64,000 nucleotides of DNA from Deltaproteobacteria bacterium (GCA_016218825.1 JACRCV010000034.1:62001-126000), one strand, 5' to 3'. Positions 41,624-51,233 are shown, numbered from the stretch's first letter. The notes: generated by a model not told the origin, from the sequence alone. Numbers and translations: made by a program.

Positions 41624-44600
41624 ATGACCAGAGGATTCTTCTCGCGATCTCTTGTTGCTGTTGCACTGCTCGGCCTCACCGTTCTTGGGCGAGAGGCTCG
41701 CGCGCAGCTGCTCGTCTACACCCAGGACTTCGAAGCGGACAACGGCGGCTATGCCGGCTCCGCGGGCGGATGGTGGGAGTGGGGTCAGCCGACCGTGGTA
41801 GGACCGGCCGCGGCCCACTCAGGCACCAAGGTGTGGGGGACCGACCTGAACTCAAGCACGACCATGGGCGACTACTCGCTCATCTCGCCGCCGATCGCCG
41901 TGCCGGTCTTGGGCGCGGACCAGCAGGCCTTCGTGTCGTTCTGGGCGTGGGTCGACACCGGCTGGGCGGCGTCAAACCGTGGCGAGTTCTACGTCTCGAA
42001 GGACGCCACCACCTGGGAATTCAAGTCACCGTTCTTGGAGAGGATGTTGGGTGGATGGCAGCAGTACACGCACGACATCACCGCGTATGGCGGCGGCGAC
42101 GTCTACCTGCGCTACCGTTACACGACCGCCGGCGGTTGGCCGGGGTTGTATGTCGACGACATCTCGATCGAGGTGGCGTCCGTGCCGCCCGCGCCCACCA
42201 AGGTTACCCTCGAAGCCAACGAGGGCGACCTCGGCACGGCCTCGTGTCCGTGGATCTTTCCGTGGGACGGCACCGACTACCAGCGCGACAACGACATCTA
42301 CTCGACCGCGCGCGGCGCCAACGGCGAGTACCGTGACTACTACACTCTGCGGATGCCGCTCGTGGCCGAGAGCGGCAGCTATCTGCTGCAGGTGCGCGAG
42401 ACGGAATACGAGCAATCGTTCACCGATCTGGTCCGCCTGGTGACGGTGGACCACGCCGCCGACGTGCGGGTGGCCGGCGACGATCTGGGCAACATCCTGA
42501 CGTTTGGCAACCCAGTTCCGCCGGACAGCGCCACGAACAGTCGGGGCGTGGACCTCCTCGCCGAGATCGCGGCCGAAGACGGCGTCGGGTTTCCTGGCTA
42601 TCACGGCGACAGCGTGCTGCTCGACTTCGGCTCCGCCGACACCACCATGGGCGCGACGCTGGTGCTGCGCGTCAAGGGCTTCCAGGCCGATGGTCCGGAG
42701 GGAGCGCCCACCGGCAAGCGGCCGTACGTTCACGTCCAGACCAGGGATGGAGCTGGGACGTGGGTGACGCGAGGCGAGGTCTACCCGCGCATGGAGTCGG
42801 CGATCAACGCCTACGACTTGTCCGTCTACTTGGGTTCCGACAAACAGGTGCGGCTCGAGCTCGTCTCGTGCAACGAGTTCAAGTACCACCTCTTGGACTA
42901 CGTCGGCCTGGAGACCGGTCCGCAGGCGCCCACGACGATCACCACCTTGTCGGCGTCGTCCGCGATCCGCTCGGACGGGGCGGACGTCCGCGAGAACCTG
43001 GTCGCCGACGACGGCAGCTACGCGCAGTTGGCCCAGGGCGAGCTGATCGACCTGGCGTTTCCGGTGCCGCCGCTCTTGGGCGAAGTCAGGGACTTCCTGT
43101 TCGTGAGCGAGGGCTACTATCTCCCGGGCGGCAGCTACTACATCTTCACCTGGGACGGCAGCGCCTGGGTGCAGCGAGAGGGCTTCCAATACCCCCTCAC
43201 AGACCTGGCGCACGACTTTGACTTGACCCGTTGGCTCCCGGACCCAGCCGACGAGTACAAGATCCGAGTTTGGCAGAGCTACCTGACAACCACGGCGCAA
43301 ATCGACTTCGTGGGTCTCTCCAAGGGGGGCACCTCGGGAACGCTCACCTATGCCTGGGACCTGCAACAAGGCGTCGACATGATGGCGGCGGCGCAGACAT
43401 CGGACGACTTCCGTTGGTCGCTCGGCAGTAGCGGTGCGAGAAACCGCTGGTACGAATTCCGTTGGGGCAATCTCGACGTGCCGCCCACCGTGAACCCGGT
43501 GTCCATCAGCAGTCCGTTGGTGCTGACGCCCACGATCAGCTGGGTATTCGCCGATGCCAACGGCGACGCCGAGGACCAGTATGAGGTCGAGGTCTGGTCC
43601 GGGCCGGCAGGCACCGGCGCTCAACTCTGGGACGTCGCGCCGGTGACCGGCACCGAGACCTCCGTCGTCTACGCCGGCACCGCCCTGCAGGACGCCCAGA
43701 CCTACTACGCGCGCGTCCGCGCTTCGGACGGCACCCTGTGGGGATTCTGGGCCGACGTCGCCTGGGTGCCGTTCTTCGACGACGACGGTGACGGCGTCCG
43801 CAATTCGGCCGACAACTGCGGCAGCATCGCCAACCCGAGCCAGACCGATAGCGACGGCGACGGGCTCGGTGACGCCTGTGATGCCTGCCCCCTCGACGAC
43901 GCCAACGACATCGACGCGGACGGCGTGTGTGGCGACGTCGACAACTGTCCGACCGTGAGCAACGCCGGCCAGGCAGACTACGACGGCGACAGCCTGGGCG
44001 ACCCGTGCGACCCGGATGATGACGACGACGGCATCCTCGACCTCGCGGACGCCTGCGCCTACGGCGACCTCGGCTGGGTATCGTCCGGAGTAACCGACCG
44101 GGATGTGGACGGCTGCCGTGACGACGGCGAAGACACCGACGACGACGACGACGGCGTCGCCGACCCGAGCGATCGATGTCCCCGGGGCGAAATGGGGTGG
44201 GTCCCGAACGCGGCGACCGACCATGACGCCGACGGCTGTCGCGACGACGGCGAGGATGGAGACGACGACAACGATCGGATCGCCGACGCCGGCGATGCCT
44301 GTGCGCGCGGCGACACCGGCTGGGCGTCATCGTGGCTGACGGATCACGACAGTGACGGCTGCCGCGACGGCGGCGAGGACTTGGACGACGACAACGACGC
44401 TGTGGCCGACACCGCTGACGACTGCGCGAGCGGCGACCGAGGCTGGACGTCCAACCCCGGCACGGACCATGACGCCGACGGCTGCCGAGACTCCGGCGAA
44501 GACACCGACGACGACAACGACGGCGTGCCGGACCTGCTCGACGCCTGTTCGGCGGGCGAGATCGGTTGGCTCTCGTCGGCGAGCACCGACCACGACACCG

Positions 44601-47563
44601 ACGGCTGCCGAGACGACAGCGAGGACCCCGACGACGACAACGACGGCGTGCTGAACCTGCAGGACGCCTGCGGGCTGGGCGATCTCGGCTGGACCTCTGC
44701 CGCCGGCACCGACCACGACACCGACGGCTGCCGCGACGCCGGCGAAGACACCGACGACGACAACGACGGCGTGCTCGATGCCGTCGACACGTGCGAGCGT
44801 GGCGACCTCGGCTGGACAGCGTCTGCGGCGACCGACTACGACAGCGACGGCTGTCGCGACGCCGGCGAGGACACCGACGACGACAGCGACGGCGTGCTCG
44901 ACGCCGCCGACGCCTGCCCGCTGGGCGACCTGGGCTGGAGCTCTGCCGCCGGCACCGACCACGACGGCGACGGCTGTCGTGACGCCACCGAGGACGCCGA
45001 CGACGACAATGACGGCGCCGCCGACGACGACGACGACCTTTGCCCGGTGGGCGACCTCGGTTGGACCTCGTCGTCGAGCACCGACTACGACAGCGACGGC
45101 TGTCGTGACGCCGGCGAGGACACCGACGACGACAACGACGGCGTGCTGGACCTGCTCGACCTTTGTGCGCTGGGCGATCTCGGCTGGACCGCTGCCGCCG
45201 GCACCGACCACGACGGCGACGGCTGCCGCGACGCCGGCGAGGACGCCGACGACGACAACGACGCCGTGGCCGACGCCAGTGACCTCTGCGCGCAGGGCGA
45301 TCTCGATTGGACCGCCACCGGCTTCACGGACTATGACGTGGATGGGTGTCAGGACGACTACGAAGACACCGACGACGACAACGACGGCGTCGCCGACACC
45401 AGTGACGACTGCCCGCGTGCCGACCTCAACTGGACATCAGCGACGGCGACCGATTACGACATCGACGGCTGCCGTGACGCCGGCGAGGACACCGACGACG
45501 ACAGCGACGGCGTCGCCGACACCAGTGACGACTGCCCGCGCGGTGACCTCGGCTGGGTGTCATCCTCGGCCACGGACCACGAGCGCGACGGCTGCCGCGA
45601 CGGCGGCGAGGACGCCGACGACGACGACGACGGCCTGGCGGATGCCGCCGAAGCCGCGCTCGGAACGAATCCCCGAGACGCCGACAGCGACGACGATGGT
45701 GTGGTCGACGCCGACGAGCCGAGTCCGAGCCTCGACACCGACGGCGACGGGTTCGTCAATGCCCTCGACCCGGACAGCGACGGGGACGGCCTGTTCGACG
45801 GCACGGAGCTCGGCGTCACGGTGCCGCACGTCGACACCAACCTCCTGGCGCGCACCTGCATCCCCGATGCGGATGCCACGAGCACCACGGATCCGCTCGC
45901 TCGCGACACCGACGGCGGTGGCGTCAGTGACGGCGACGAGGACCTCGACAAGGACGGCAAAGTCGACGCCGGCGAGACGAGCCCCAACAATGGCGGCGAT
46001 GACGCGTTGCCCACGGACACGGACGGCGACGGCATCGGCGACCTCGAGGAGCGGCTCATCGGCAGCGATCCGTTCGACGCGGATTCGGATGATGACGGCA
46101 TCCTCGACGGCGCCGAGCCCAGCTACAGCATGGACCCCGACGGCGACGGCCTCATCAACGCCCTCGACTGCGACAGCGACGGCGACTCGGTATTCGACGG
46201 GACGGAGTCGGGCGTGACGCAGGCGAGCGGGGGAACAAACGCCGCGGCGGGGTGCTTCGTCGCCGACGCTGACAGCTCCACCACGACCTACATGCTGCGC
46301 GCCGACAGCGACGGCGGCGGCCTGGCCGACGGCGTCGAGGACGCCAACAAGAACGGCCGGGTCGACGCCGGGGAGACCGATCCCAGCGCTGCCGGCGACG
46401 ACACGGTTGCGCCCGTGGACAGTGACGGCGACGGGCTCACCGACAACGAGGAGTCGGCCTTCGGCACCGATCCGACCGACACCGACAGTGACGACGACGG
46501 CTCCCTGGACGGGCTCGAGCCCGATTGGCGACGGGACACGGATGGCGACGGGCTCATCAACGCTCTCGATTCCGACAGTGACGGCGATGGCGTCTTGGAT
46601 GGCACCGAGATGGGCGTGACCACCGCCCTGCCGGGCACGAACACGGCCGCCGGCAACTTCGTGCCCGATGCGGATCCGCTGACGACAACCGACCCACTGC
46701 GTCCGGATTCCGACAGCGGCGGCGTGACCGACGGCGTCGAGGACGCCGACGCCGACGGCGCCGTGGACGCGGGCGAGACCGATCCGAACGACAGCGCTGA
46801 CGATGACCTCGCCTTCGACTCGGACGGCGATGGGATCCCGGACGCCGTCGAAGGATTCACCGACGTCGACGGTGACGGCGTCCCCAACCACCTCGACGTC
46901 GACAGCGACGGCGACGACATTCGGGATGCTGATGAGTCCGGCAACGCGGCATCGGGCAACGGGCCCGAGGACCGCGACCTCGACGGAGTCCTGGACTTCG
47001 TCGACGTGGATTCCGACGGGGATGGTATCTCGGATCGCGACGAGGCCGGCGACGCGGACCTGAACACGCCGCCCATCGACACTGACGGCGACGGCCTGCC
47101 GAACTTCCGAGACCAAGACGCGGACGGCGACGGCGTGATGGACGGCGTCGACAACTGCCTGCTCGTCGCCAACCGCGACTCGACCGACGCCGATGGCGAC
47201 GGCATCGGGGACGCGTGCCAGGACGACGACGACGGTGACGGTGTCGGCGACGCGGCCGACAACTGCCCGCTGGTGGCCAACCCGAGCCAAGCGGACGGCA
47301 CCGCCGACGGCATCGGCGACGCCTGCCAGGACTCGGATCACGACACCATCGCCGACGCGATCGACAACTGTTCGCTTGCCGCCAACTACGATCAGGCGGA
47401 CGCAGACGGCGACGGCGTCGGCGATCTCTGCGGTCCGCCGCGAGGCGCGGGCATCGCCCGGGGCAACGGCTGTTCCTGCAGCGTCGACGGTCGCTCGCCG
47501 AGCTTGGCGTTCGTCGTGCTGGCGGTGGTCGGGTGGGCGCTGCCCAGGCGGCGACGGAGGTAG
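41624..47563 (+). CDS. Thrombospondin type-3 repeat surface protein with MYXO-CTERM tail
   Basis: 1,979 residues. Signal peptide SLVAVALLGLTVLGREARA. Residues about 30-190 look like a jelly-roll or MAM/lectin domain with WEWGQPTVVGP. Several beta domains continue to about 720. Then comes a very long calcium-binding region: TSP3 units, thirteen 41-residue repeats (809-1342), three about 133-residue repeats (to about 1746), and more TSP3 units to about 1940. The C-terminus has a GCSC motif, a transmembrane stretch and five arginines, the MYXO-CTERM signature. The Asp-rich DxDxDG loops would bind calcium and stiffen the protein. It is expected to be a long surface adhesin or structural protein. 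ATG at 41624 has CAGGAG nearby. Confidence 0.88.
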   Translation: MTRGFFSRSLVAVALLGLTVLGREARAQLLVYTQDFEADNGGYAGSAGGWWEWGQPTVVGPAAAHSGTKVWGTDLNSSTTMGDYSLISPPIAVPVLGADQQAFVSFWAWVDTGWAASNRGEFYVSKDATTWEFKSPFLERMLGGWQQYTHDITAYGGGDVYLRYRYTTAGGWPGLYVDDISIEVASVPPAPTKVTLEANEGDLGTASCPWIFPWDGTDYQRDNDIYSTARGANGEYRDYYTLRMPLVAESGSYLLQVRETEYEQSFTDLVRLVTVDHAADVRVAGDDLGNILTFGNPVPPDSATNSRGVDLLAEIAAEDGVGFPGYHGDSVLLDFGSADTTMGATLVLRVKGFQADGPEGAPTGKRPYVHVQTRDGAGTWVTRGEVYPRMESAINAYDLSVYLGSDKQVRLELVSCNEFKYHLLDYVGLETGPQAPTTITTLSASSAIRSDGADVRENLVADDGSYAQLAQGELIDLAFPVPPLLGEVRDFLFVSEGYYLPGGSYYIFTWDGSAWVQREGFQYPLTDLAHDFDLTRWLPDPADEYKIRVWQSYLTTTAQIDFVGLSKGGTSGTLTYAWDLQQGVDMMAAAQTSDDFRWSLGSSGARNRWYEFRWGNLDVPPTVNPVSISSPLVLTPTISWVFADANGDAEDQYEVEVWSGPAGTGAQLWDVAPVTGTETSVVYAGTALQDAQTYYARVRASDGTLWGFWADVAWVPFFDDDGDGVRNSADNCGSIANPSQTDSDGDGLGDACDACPLDDANDIDADGVCGDVDNCPTVSNAGQADYDGDSLGDPCDPDDDDDGILDLADACAYGDLGWVSSGVTDRDVDGCRDDGEDTDDDDDGVADPSDRCPRGEMGWVPNAATDHDADGCRDDGEDGDDDNDRIADAGDACARGDTGWASSWLTDHDSDGCRDGGEDLDDDNDAVADTADDCASGDRGWTSNPGTDHDADGCRDSGEDTDDDNDGVPDLLDACSAGEIGWLSSASTDHDTDGCRDDSEDPDDDNDGVLNLQDACGLGDLGWTSAAGTDHDTDGCRDAGEDTDDDNDGVLDAVDTCERGDLGWTASAATDYDSDGCRDAGEDTDDDSDGVLDAADACPLGDLGWSSAAGTDHDGDGCRDATEDADDDNDGAADDDDDLCPVGDLGWTSSSSTDYDSDGCRDAGEDTDDDNDGVLDLLDLCALGDLGWTAAAGTDHDGDGCRDAGEDADDDNDAVADASDLCAQGDLDWTATGFTDYDVDGCQDDYEDTDDDNDGVADTSDDCPRADLNWTSATATDYDIDGCRDAGEDTDDDSDGVADTSDDCPRGDLGWVSSSATDHERDGCRDGGEDADDDDDGLADAAEAALGTNPRDADSDDDGVVDADEPSPSLDTDGDGFVNALDPDSDGDGLFDGTELGVTVPHVDTNLLARTCIPDADATSTTDPLARDTDGGGVSDGDEDLDKDGKVDAGETSPNNGGDDALPTDTDGDGIGDLEERLIGSDPFDADSDDDGILDGAEPSYSMDPDGDGLINALDCDSDGDSVFDGTESGVTQASGGTNAAAGCFVADADSSTTTYMLRADSDGGGLADGVEDANKNGRVDAGETDPSAAGDDTVAPVDSDGDGLTDNEESAFGTDPTDTDSDDDGSLDGLEPDWRRDTDGDGLINALDSDSDGDGVLDGTEMGVTTALPGTNTAAGNFVPDADPLTTTDPLRPDSDSGGVTDGVEDADADGAVDAGETDPNDSADDDLAFDSDGDGIPDAVEGFTDVDGDGVPNHLDVDSDGDDIRDADESGNAASGNGPEDRDLDGVLDFVDVDSDGDGISDRDEAGDADLNTPPIDTDGDGLPNFRDQDADGDGVMDGVDNCLLVANRDSTDADGDGIGDACQDDDDGDGVGDAADNCPLVANPSQADGTADGIGDACQDSDHDTIADAIDNCSLAANYDQADADGDGVGDLCGPPRGAGIARGNGCSCSVDGRSPSLAFVVLAVVGWALPRRRRR
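44048..45649 (+). repeat. Thirteen tandem copies of a 123-bp (41-residue) coding repeat
   Basis: Each unit starts near D-A-C and runs G-D-L-G-W ... T-D-x-D-x-D-G-C-R-D ... E-D-x-D-D-D-N-D-G. The spacing is exactly 123 bp except for one extra codon in unit 8. All copies stay in frame, and each has two Cys at constant spacing. Copies differ by many synonymous and conservative changes, so it is not a fresh expansion. Confidence 0.9.
45662..46860 (+). repeat. Three tandem copies of an about 400-bp TSP3-type coding repeat
   Basis: Units begin G-T/S-D/N-P at 45662, 46061 and 46463, so periods are 399 and 402 bp. Each contains DGDGLINALD, a TTT(D)PL/YML element, a D-GGG-x-x-DG step and VDAGET-P. 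The unit is a long calcium-binding module distinct from the 41-residue repeat that precedes it. Confidence 0.78.
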
Positions 47564-47639
47564 GCTCCGCGAGCGCGCACGACCGCATCCGCGTCGGCCG
47601 TCGCGTTTCCGTCGTACGAATGGACGCCCCCAGGCGTGG

Positions 47640-47667
47640 TTGCGAAATCGCGCCACGGTGCTACACT
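47640..47667 (+). promoter_or_regulatory. Candidate promoter of the DUF3365 sensor gene
   Basis: TTGCGA (47640-47645), 16-nt spacer, TACACT (47662-47667). The start codon is about 97 nt downstream of the expected transcription start. Confidence 0.4.
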
Positions 47668-47771
47668 GGGCCCGCCTGTCGCCGCGCCTTCACCAGGGGC
47701 GCCCGGCGTGCCTCTCACCTCGCCTGTGCCGAGCTCGAGCCCCGGGGTTGGCTCACGAGGGTCCGGGACCC

Positions 47772-48797
47772 ATGACCAAGCGCTCGCGAACGAGTGCGGC
47801 GACGCAAACCCGGCGGGTCCTCGGGGCCTTCTGGGGCGCGCTGGTGCTCGCCACCGCGGGCTCCCTGTACCTCAACCTCGAGGACAACGAGACCCGCTAC
47901 CGAGAGCTCGCCGCCGCCTTCGCGCGCTCGGTCTCAGAGACCGTGGCGGCCATGCGCGACTGGAACGCCCTGCACGACGGCGTCTACGTGCTGGTCTCCG
48001 ACAAGATCCAGCCCAACCCCTACCTCGAGGATCGGCTGCGCGACGTCGTGACCCAAGACGGCATGCAGCTCACCAAGGTCAACCCCGCCTACATGACGCG
48101 CCTCGTCTCCGAGGTCTTGAACAGCCGCAATGGCGTCCGCATGCGCATGCACAGCACCAACCCCTTGCGGCCGGGCAACGAGTCCGATCGCTGGGAGGAG
48201 TCGGCGTTGGCCCGGTTCTCTGCCGGGGTCGACCAGGAGATCTACACCGTCATCCCGGACCGGGACGGCCCGACCTTCCGCTACGTCGCGCCGCTGCTCA
48301 CCGAGGCCGATTGCCTGAGCTGCCACGAGACCCAGGGTTACCAGCTCGGCGATGTGCGCGGCGGGCTGAGCGTGGCCTTCACCTACGCGCCGTTCGCGGA
48401 CCTGAGGAGCGGCACCCAGAACCGCATCCTCTACCTCCACGGCCTGTTCTTCGCGATCATCGCGGCTCTCCTCGCGGTGCTCGGCACCAAGCTCACGCGC
48501 TTCGTGGCGGCGCTCGACGTCTCGCTCGCTCGGGTGCGGACTCTCGAGGATCTCTTGCCGATCTGCGCGAGCTGCAAGAAGATCCGCAAGGCCGGCGAGG
48601 ACCCGCAGGACCAGCACGCCTGGTCCCCGGTCGAGACCTACATCGCCGAGCGAACCGGCACCCAGTTCACCCACGGCCTGTGCCCCGAGTGCGTGACGAA
48701 GCTCTATCCCGAGGTGGCAGAGCGCCTGCGCCGCGCGCCGGCGGCGCCCGCGCCCACGCAGCGCCCGGAGGGGCTCCTTGAGGCGCATCGACGTTGA
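47772..48797 (+). CDS. DUF3365 haem-sensor-like membrane protein with C-terminal Cys module
   Basis: 341 residues. First transmembrane helix at about 16-35, an extracytoplasmic DUF3365/Tll0287-like domain with a c-type haem motif CLSCH (Cys181, Cys184, His185), a second helix at about 220-238, and a cytoplasmic helix. The C-terminal module has LLPICASCKKIRKAGEDP ... FTHGLCPEC (Cys265, 268, 304, 307). That C-terminal motif usually follows PAS, GAF or receiver domains in bacterial signalling proteins and looks like a zinc or iron site. So an outside haem domain is coupled to an inside Cys module without any kinase or cyclase domain. It may sense redox state or a gas. The partner is unknown. Confidence 0.82.
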   Translation: MTKRSRTSAATQTRRVLGAFWGALVLATAGSLYLNLEDNETRYRELAAAFARSVSETVAAMRDWNALHDGVYVLVSDKIQPNPYLEDRLRDVVTQDGMQLTKVNPAYMTRLVSEVLNSRNGVRMRMHSTNPLRPGNESDRWEESALARFSAGVDQEIYTVIPDRDGPTFRYVAPLLTEADCLSCHETQGYQLGDVRGGLSVAFTYAPFADLRSGTQNRILYLHGLFFAIIAALLAVLGTKLTRFVAALDVSLARVRTLEDLLPICASCKKIRKAGEDPQDQHAWSPVETYIAERTGTQFTHGLCPECVTKLYPEVAERLRRAPAAPAPTQRPEGLLEAHRR

Positions 48798-48843
48798 CTT
48801 CGCAAAGAGAGCACGCACCTTCCCCTAGTCCGGGAGGTGAACC

Positions 48844-49698
48844 ATGACCGACAAGATTGTGCTCGTGACCGGGGCGACAGGTCGCCAGGGCGGCGCGGTG
48901 GCGAACGCGCTCATCGACCTCGGCTTCAAGGTAAAGACGCTCGTGCGCCACGCCGACAGCGAGCGCGCCAAAGCGCTCTCCAAGCTCGGCGCCGGCGTCA
49001 CGGTCGGGGATCTGGATGACGCGACCTCGCTCGCCCGCGCGCTCGAGGGCGCGTGGGGAGTCTTCGCGGTGCAGAACACCTGGGAGGCAGGCGTCGAGCG
49101 CGAAGAGGAGCAGGGCAAGCGTCTGGCGCGGGTCGCTCGCGAGCGGGGCGTCAAGCACTTTGTCTACAGCTCGGTGTGCTCCGCCAACCGAGCCACGAGC
49201 ATCCCGCACTTCGAGAACAAGTGGCGCATCGAGGAAGAGGTGCGAAAGCTCGACTTCCCGTCCTACACCATCCTTCGCCCGGTGTTCTTCATGGAGAACT
49301 TCTGCTCACCCTGGTTCAAGCCGGCGCTCGCGGACGGACAGCTGACGCTCGGCGTAAGGCCCGACACCCGACTGCAAATGATCGCGGTCGGCGACATCGG
49401 CCGCGTCGGCGGACGCGCCTTCGAGGAGCACAGCCGCTTCAATCGGCGGGAGCTCGCGCTCGCCGGGGACGCCTGCACCATGCCGGAAGCTGCGGCCACC
49501 CTGAGCCGCGCCCTCGGGAAGGCGATTCGCTTCGCTCCGACCGCCCCGGCCGAGATACGCCAGGCAAACCCTGACTTCGCGGCCATGCTCGAGTGGTTCG
49601 ATCGGGTGGGCTATGACGCCGATCTGACCTTCATGCGCCGCGAGCTCGGTTTCGAGGCCACCCGCCTCGCCGAGTGGGCCCGGGGCGTGACCTGGTGA
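48844..49698 (+). CDS. NmrA-family NAD(P)-binding protein
   Basis: 284 residues. Rossmann-fold N-terminus with VTGATGRQGGAVANAL, the NmrA/atypical SDR glycine motif, then FVYSSVCSANRATSIPHF and LRPVFFMENF, all typical of the NmrA-like group. These proteins bind NAD(P) and act as redox-sensing regulators or as oxidoreductases; which one cannot be decided here. A GGGAGGTGA site lies ahead of the ATG at 48844. It is transcribed away from the sensor gene and converges with the paralogous lipoproteins, with 15 bp between stops. Confidence 0.85.
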   Translation: MTDKIVLVTGATGRQGGAVANALIDLGFKVKTLVRHADSERAKALSKLGAGVTVGDLDDATSLARALEGAWGVFAVQNTWEAGVEREEEQGKRLARVARERGVKHFVYSSVCSANRATSIPHFENKWRIEEEVRKLDFPSYTILRPVFFMENFCSPWFKPALADGQLTLGVRPDTRLQMIAVGDIGRVGGRAFEEHSRFNRRELALAGDACTMPEAAATLSRALGKAIRFAPTAPAEIRQANPDFAAMLEWFDRVGYDADLTFMRRELGFEATRLAEWARGVTW

Positions 49699-49713
49699 GG
49701 GGTCGAGGCTCCG

Positions 49714-50421
49714 TCAGCGTACCACCGTGACGCTCTCGAGCTGCACGTCCTGCACTTGCACGTTTCTGAGCTCGATGCGCCCGAAGACGCTCGACCGCTC
49801 GACGACGACGCTCTCGACGAACCCTTCGCCGCCCGGGGGCCCGAGCAGGCGAATGCGGTTGGCGCGCGCGCCAGTCAGGCCAAGAGACTCCGGCGCGACG
49901 TCGCTCGCCGTCCCGACGCTCAGGGTCGCGACGCCGCCCCGACCGCAGCGAACCACGGTGCCAGGGTCCACGACGATGCCGGGATCGTCCTCGAGGCTCA
50001 CGTCGATCGCTGTGAGGGTTTGGACCACGACGTTGGCGGCCAGAAGCTCGGCGGCATCGACGTCTTTCAATGTCAGGCGGCAGATGACCACGCGCCCGAC
50101 GACGCCGGTCGCGGCGTCGGTTTCACCGGCGATCTCGAGGGTGGGCCCCGTGGGCGTGGCGAAGAGAAGCGTGTCCCGCAGAGTCACCGAGTCGAGCGGC
50201 TCGTTCGGGCCCAGGCGCACCGTGATGGTCTGGCTCGAGCCCCCGACCTGTGCGGCTCTGCCGGTCTCGAGCCCCCCCCTGTCCTCCCCCCAGAGCTTCG
50301 CGCCATCCCGATGGTCTCCCTCGGCTCCACAGGCGGCGAGAAGCATCACGCCGGCCAGACATCCAGCCGCGTCTCCCGGGCCACCGCGAGGGAGCGGCGC
50401 TCCTGTCCGACCACGCTGCAT
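49714..50421 (-). CDS. Hypothetical lipoprotein, paralogue 2 of tandem pair
   Basis: 235 residues. The N-terminus is hydrophobic and ends MLLAAC, a good lipobox, after a Gly/Arg-rich extension of about 30 residues. The mature part is a beta-rich domain with PTLEIAGE, GRVVICRLTLKDVDAAELL, VDPGTVVRCGRGGVA and ANRIRLLGPPGGEGFVESV. The same elements recur in the adjacent gene (50448-51233). I recognise no family. The true start may be further downstream because the first 20 residues look non-signal-like. It follows its paralogue after 26 nt, in the same transcript. Confidence 0.72.
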   Translation of the reverse strand: MQRGRTGAPLPRGGPGDAAGCLAGVMLLAACGAEGDHRDGAKLWGEDRGGLETGRAAQVGGSSQTITVRLGPNEPLDSVTLRDTLLFATPTGPTLEIAGETDAATGVVGRVVICRLTLKDVDAAELLAANVVVQTLTAIDVSLEDDPGIVVDPGTVVRCGRGGVATLSVGTASDVAPESLGLTGARANRIRLLGPPGGEGFVESVVVERSSVFGRIELRNVQVQDVQLESVTVVR

Positions 50422-50447
50422 TCCCGGTGCGTCCCCTGCGGCCCGGC

Positions 50448-51233
50448 CTAGATCGGATCGCGGTCGATAGTCACCGTTTCCAGCACCAGCCTCTTCACGG
50501 CAGCCTGGTTGATCTCGAATTGGCCGAAGACGCTCGTGCGCTCGATCAGGACCTTCTCGACGAAGCCATCCTTGCCGGGCGGCCCGAGGATCCGGATACG
50601 GTTGGCCCGGAACCCGGCGTTGCCGCCGGCGGTGAGCACCAGCAACGCGGAGTCTCTGGTGTCGAGGATACCGATATCGTCCTCCGTATCTAGCCCGCCG
50701 AGCGCGACCACGGCGACGCCTCCACGACCGCAACGGACGACGTTCACCGGGTCGACCTGAATCTCCTGCTCGTCGAGCGCGACGTTGAGCGCGGCGAGCT
50801 GGGTAATCTTCGTATTCGCGACCCGGAGCTCTTCGGCGTCTACCTTGCGCAACTTCAGCTCGCAGATGATCACGCGGCCGGAGCTACCGGTCGTCAGGTC
50901 GTCTTGGCCGTGAATCTCCAGGGTCGGCTCCGAAGGGCTATCGACGAGCAGCACCTCGCTCAGGATGATCTCTCGCACCGGCTCGCGCTCGTTGAGCTGC
51001 ACGACGATGGTGTTACTCGGACTGCCGGTCTGCGCTTGGGACCGCTCGATCGACTGGTTCCACTCGCGATTGATCGCGTCGTAGCTCACGGTCGTGGTCG
51101 TGTCCTCCGGCTCTCCGTCGCCGCGGATGCCGGCCTCGCATCCCGCAAGGGCTACGGCTATGCCCACGATTCCGGTAACGCCCATGCAGATCTGCCTGCC
51201 GTGAGGCCTTGCGAGCATTCCGATTCCGCGCAT
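50448..51233 (-). CDS. Hypothetical lipoprotein, paralogue 1 of tandem pair
   Basis: 261 residues from the ATG at 51233; GGAGGGGAGG precedes three nearby ATGs, with best spacing for this one. Lipobox VALAGC. The mature part holds PTLEIHGQ, GRVIICELKLRKVDAEELR, VDPVNVVRCGRGGVA and ANRIRILGPPGKDGFVEKV, clearly homologous to the downstream gene. The two must stem from a duplication. The fold appears beta-rich and the conserved RCGRGG segment may be functional, but no known domain was recognised. Located between the NmrA gene and a divergent Cys-rich lipoprotein. Confidence 0.74.
   Translation of the reverse strand: MRGIGMLARPHGRQICMGVTGIVGIAVALAGCEAGIRGDGEPEDTTTTVSYDAINREWNQSIERSQAQTGSPSNTIVVQLNEREPVREIILSEVLLVDSPSEPTLEIHGQDDLTTGSSGRVIICELKLRKVDAEELRVANTKITQLAALNVALDEQEIQVDPVNVVRCGRGGVAVVALGGLDTEDDIGILDTRDSALLVLTAGGNAGFRANRIRILGPPGKDGFVEKVLIERTSVFGQFEINQAAVKRLVLETVTIDRDPI

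Noticed and set aside
42026-44224. Minus-strand open frames opposite the thrombospondin-repeat gene
   Set aside because: Val/Gly/Arg-rich translations arise from the GAC/GCC-rich repeats on the other strand; no start signals.
44048-46860. Tandem repeats considered as a CRISPR array
   Set aside because: Units are contiguous with no unique spacers, keep one reading frame and encode calcium-binding protein repeats.
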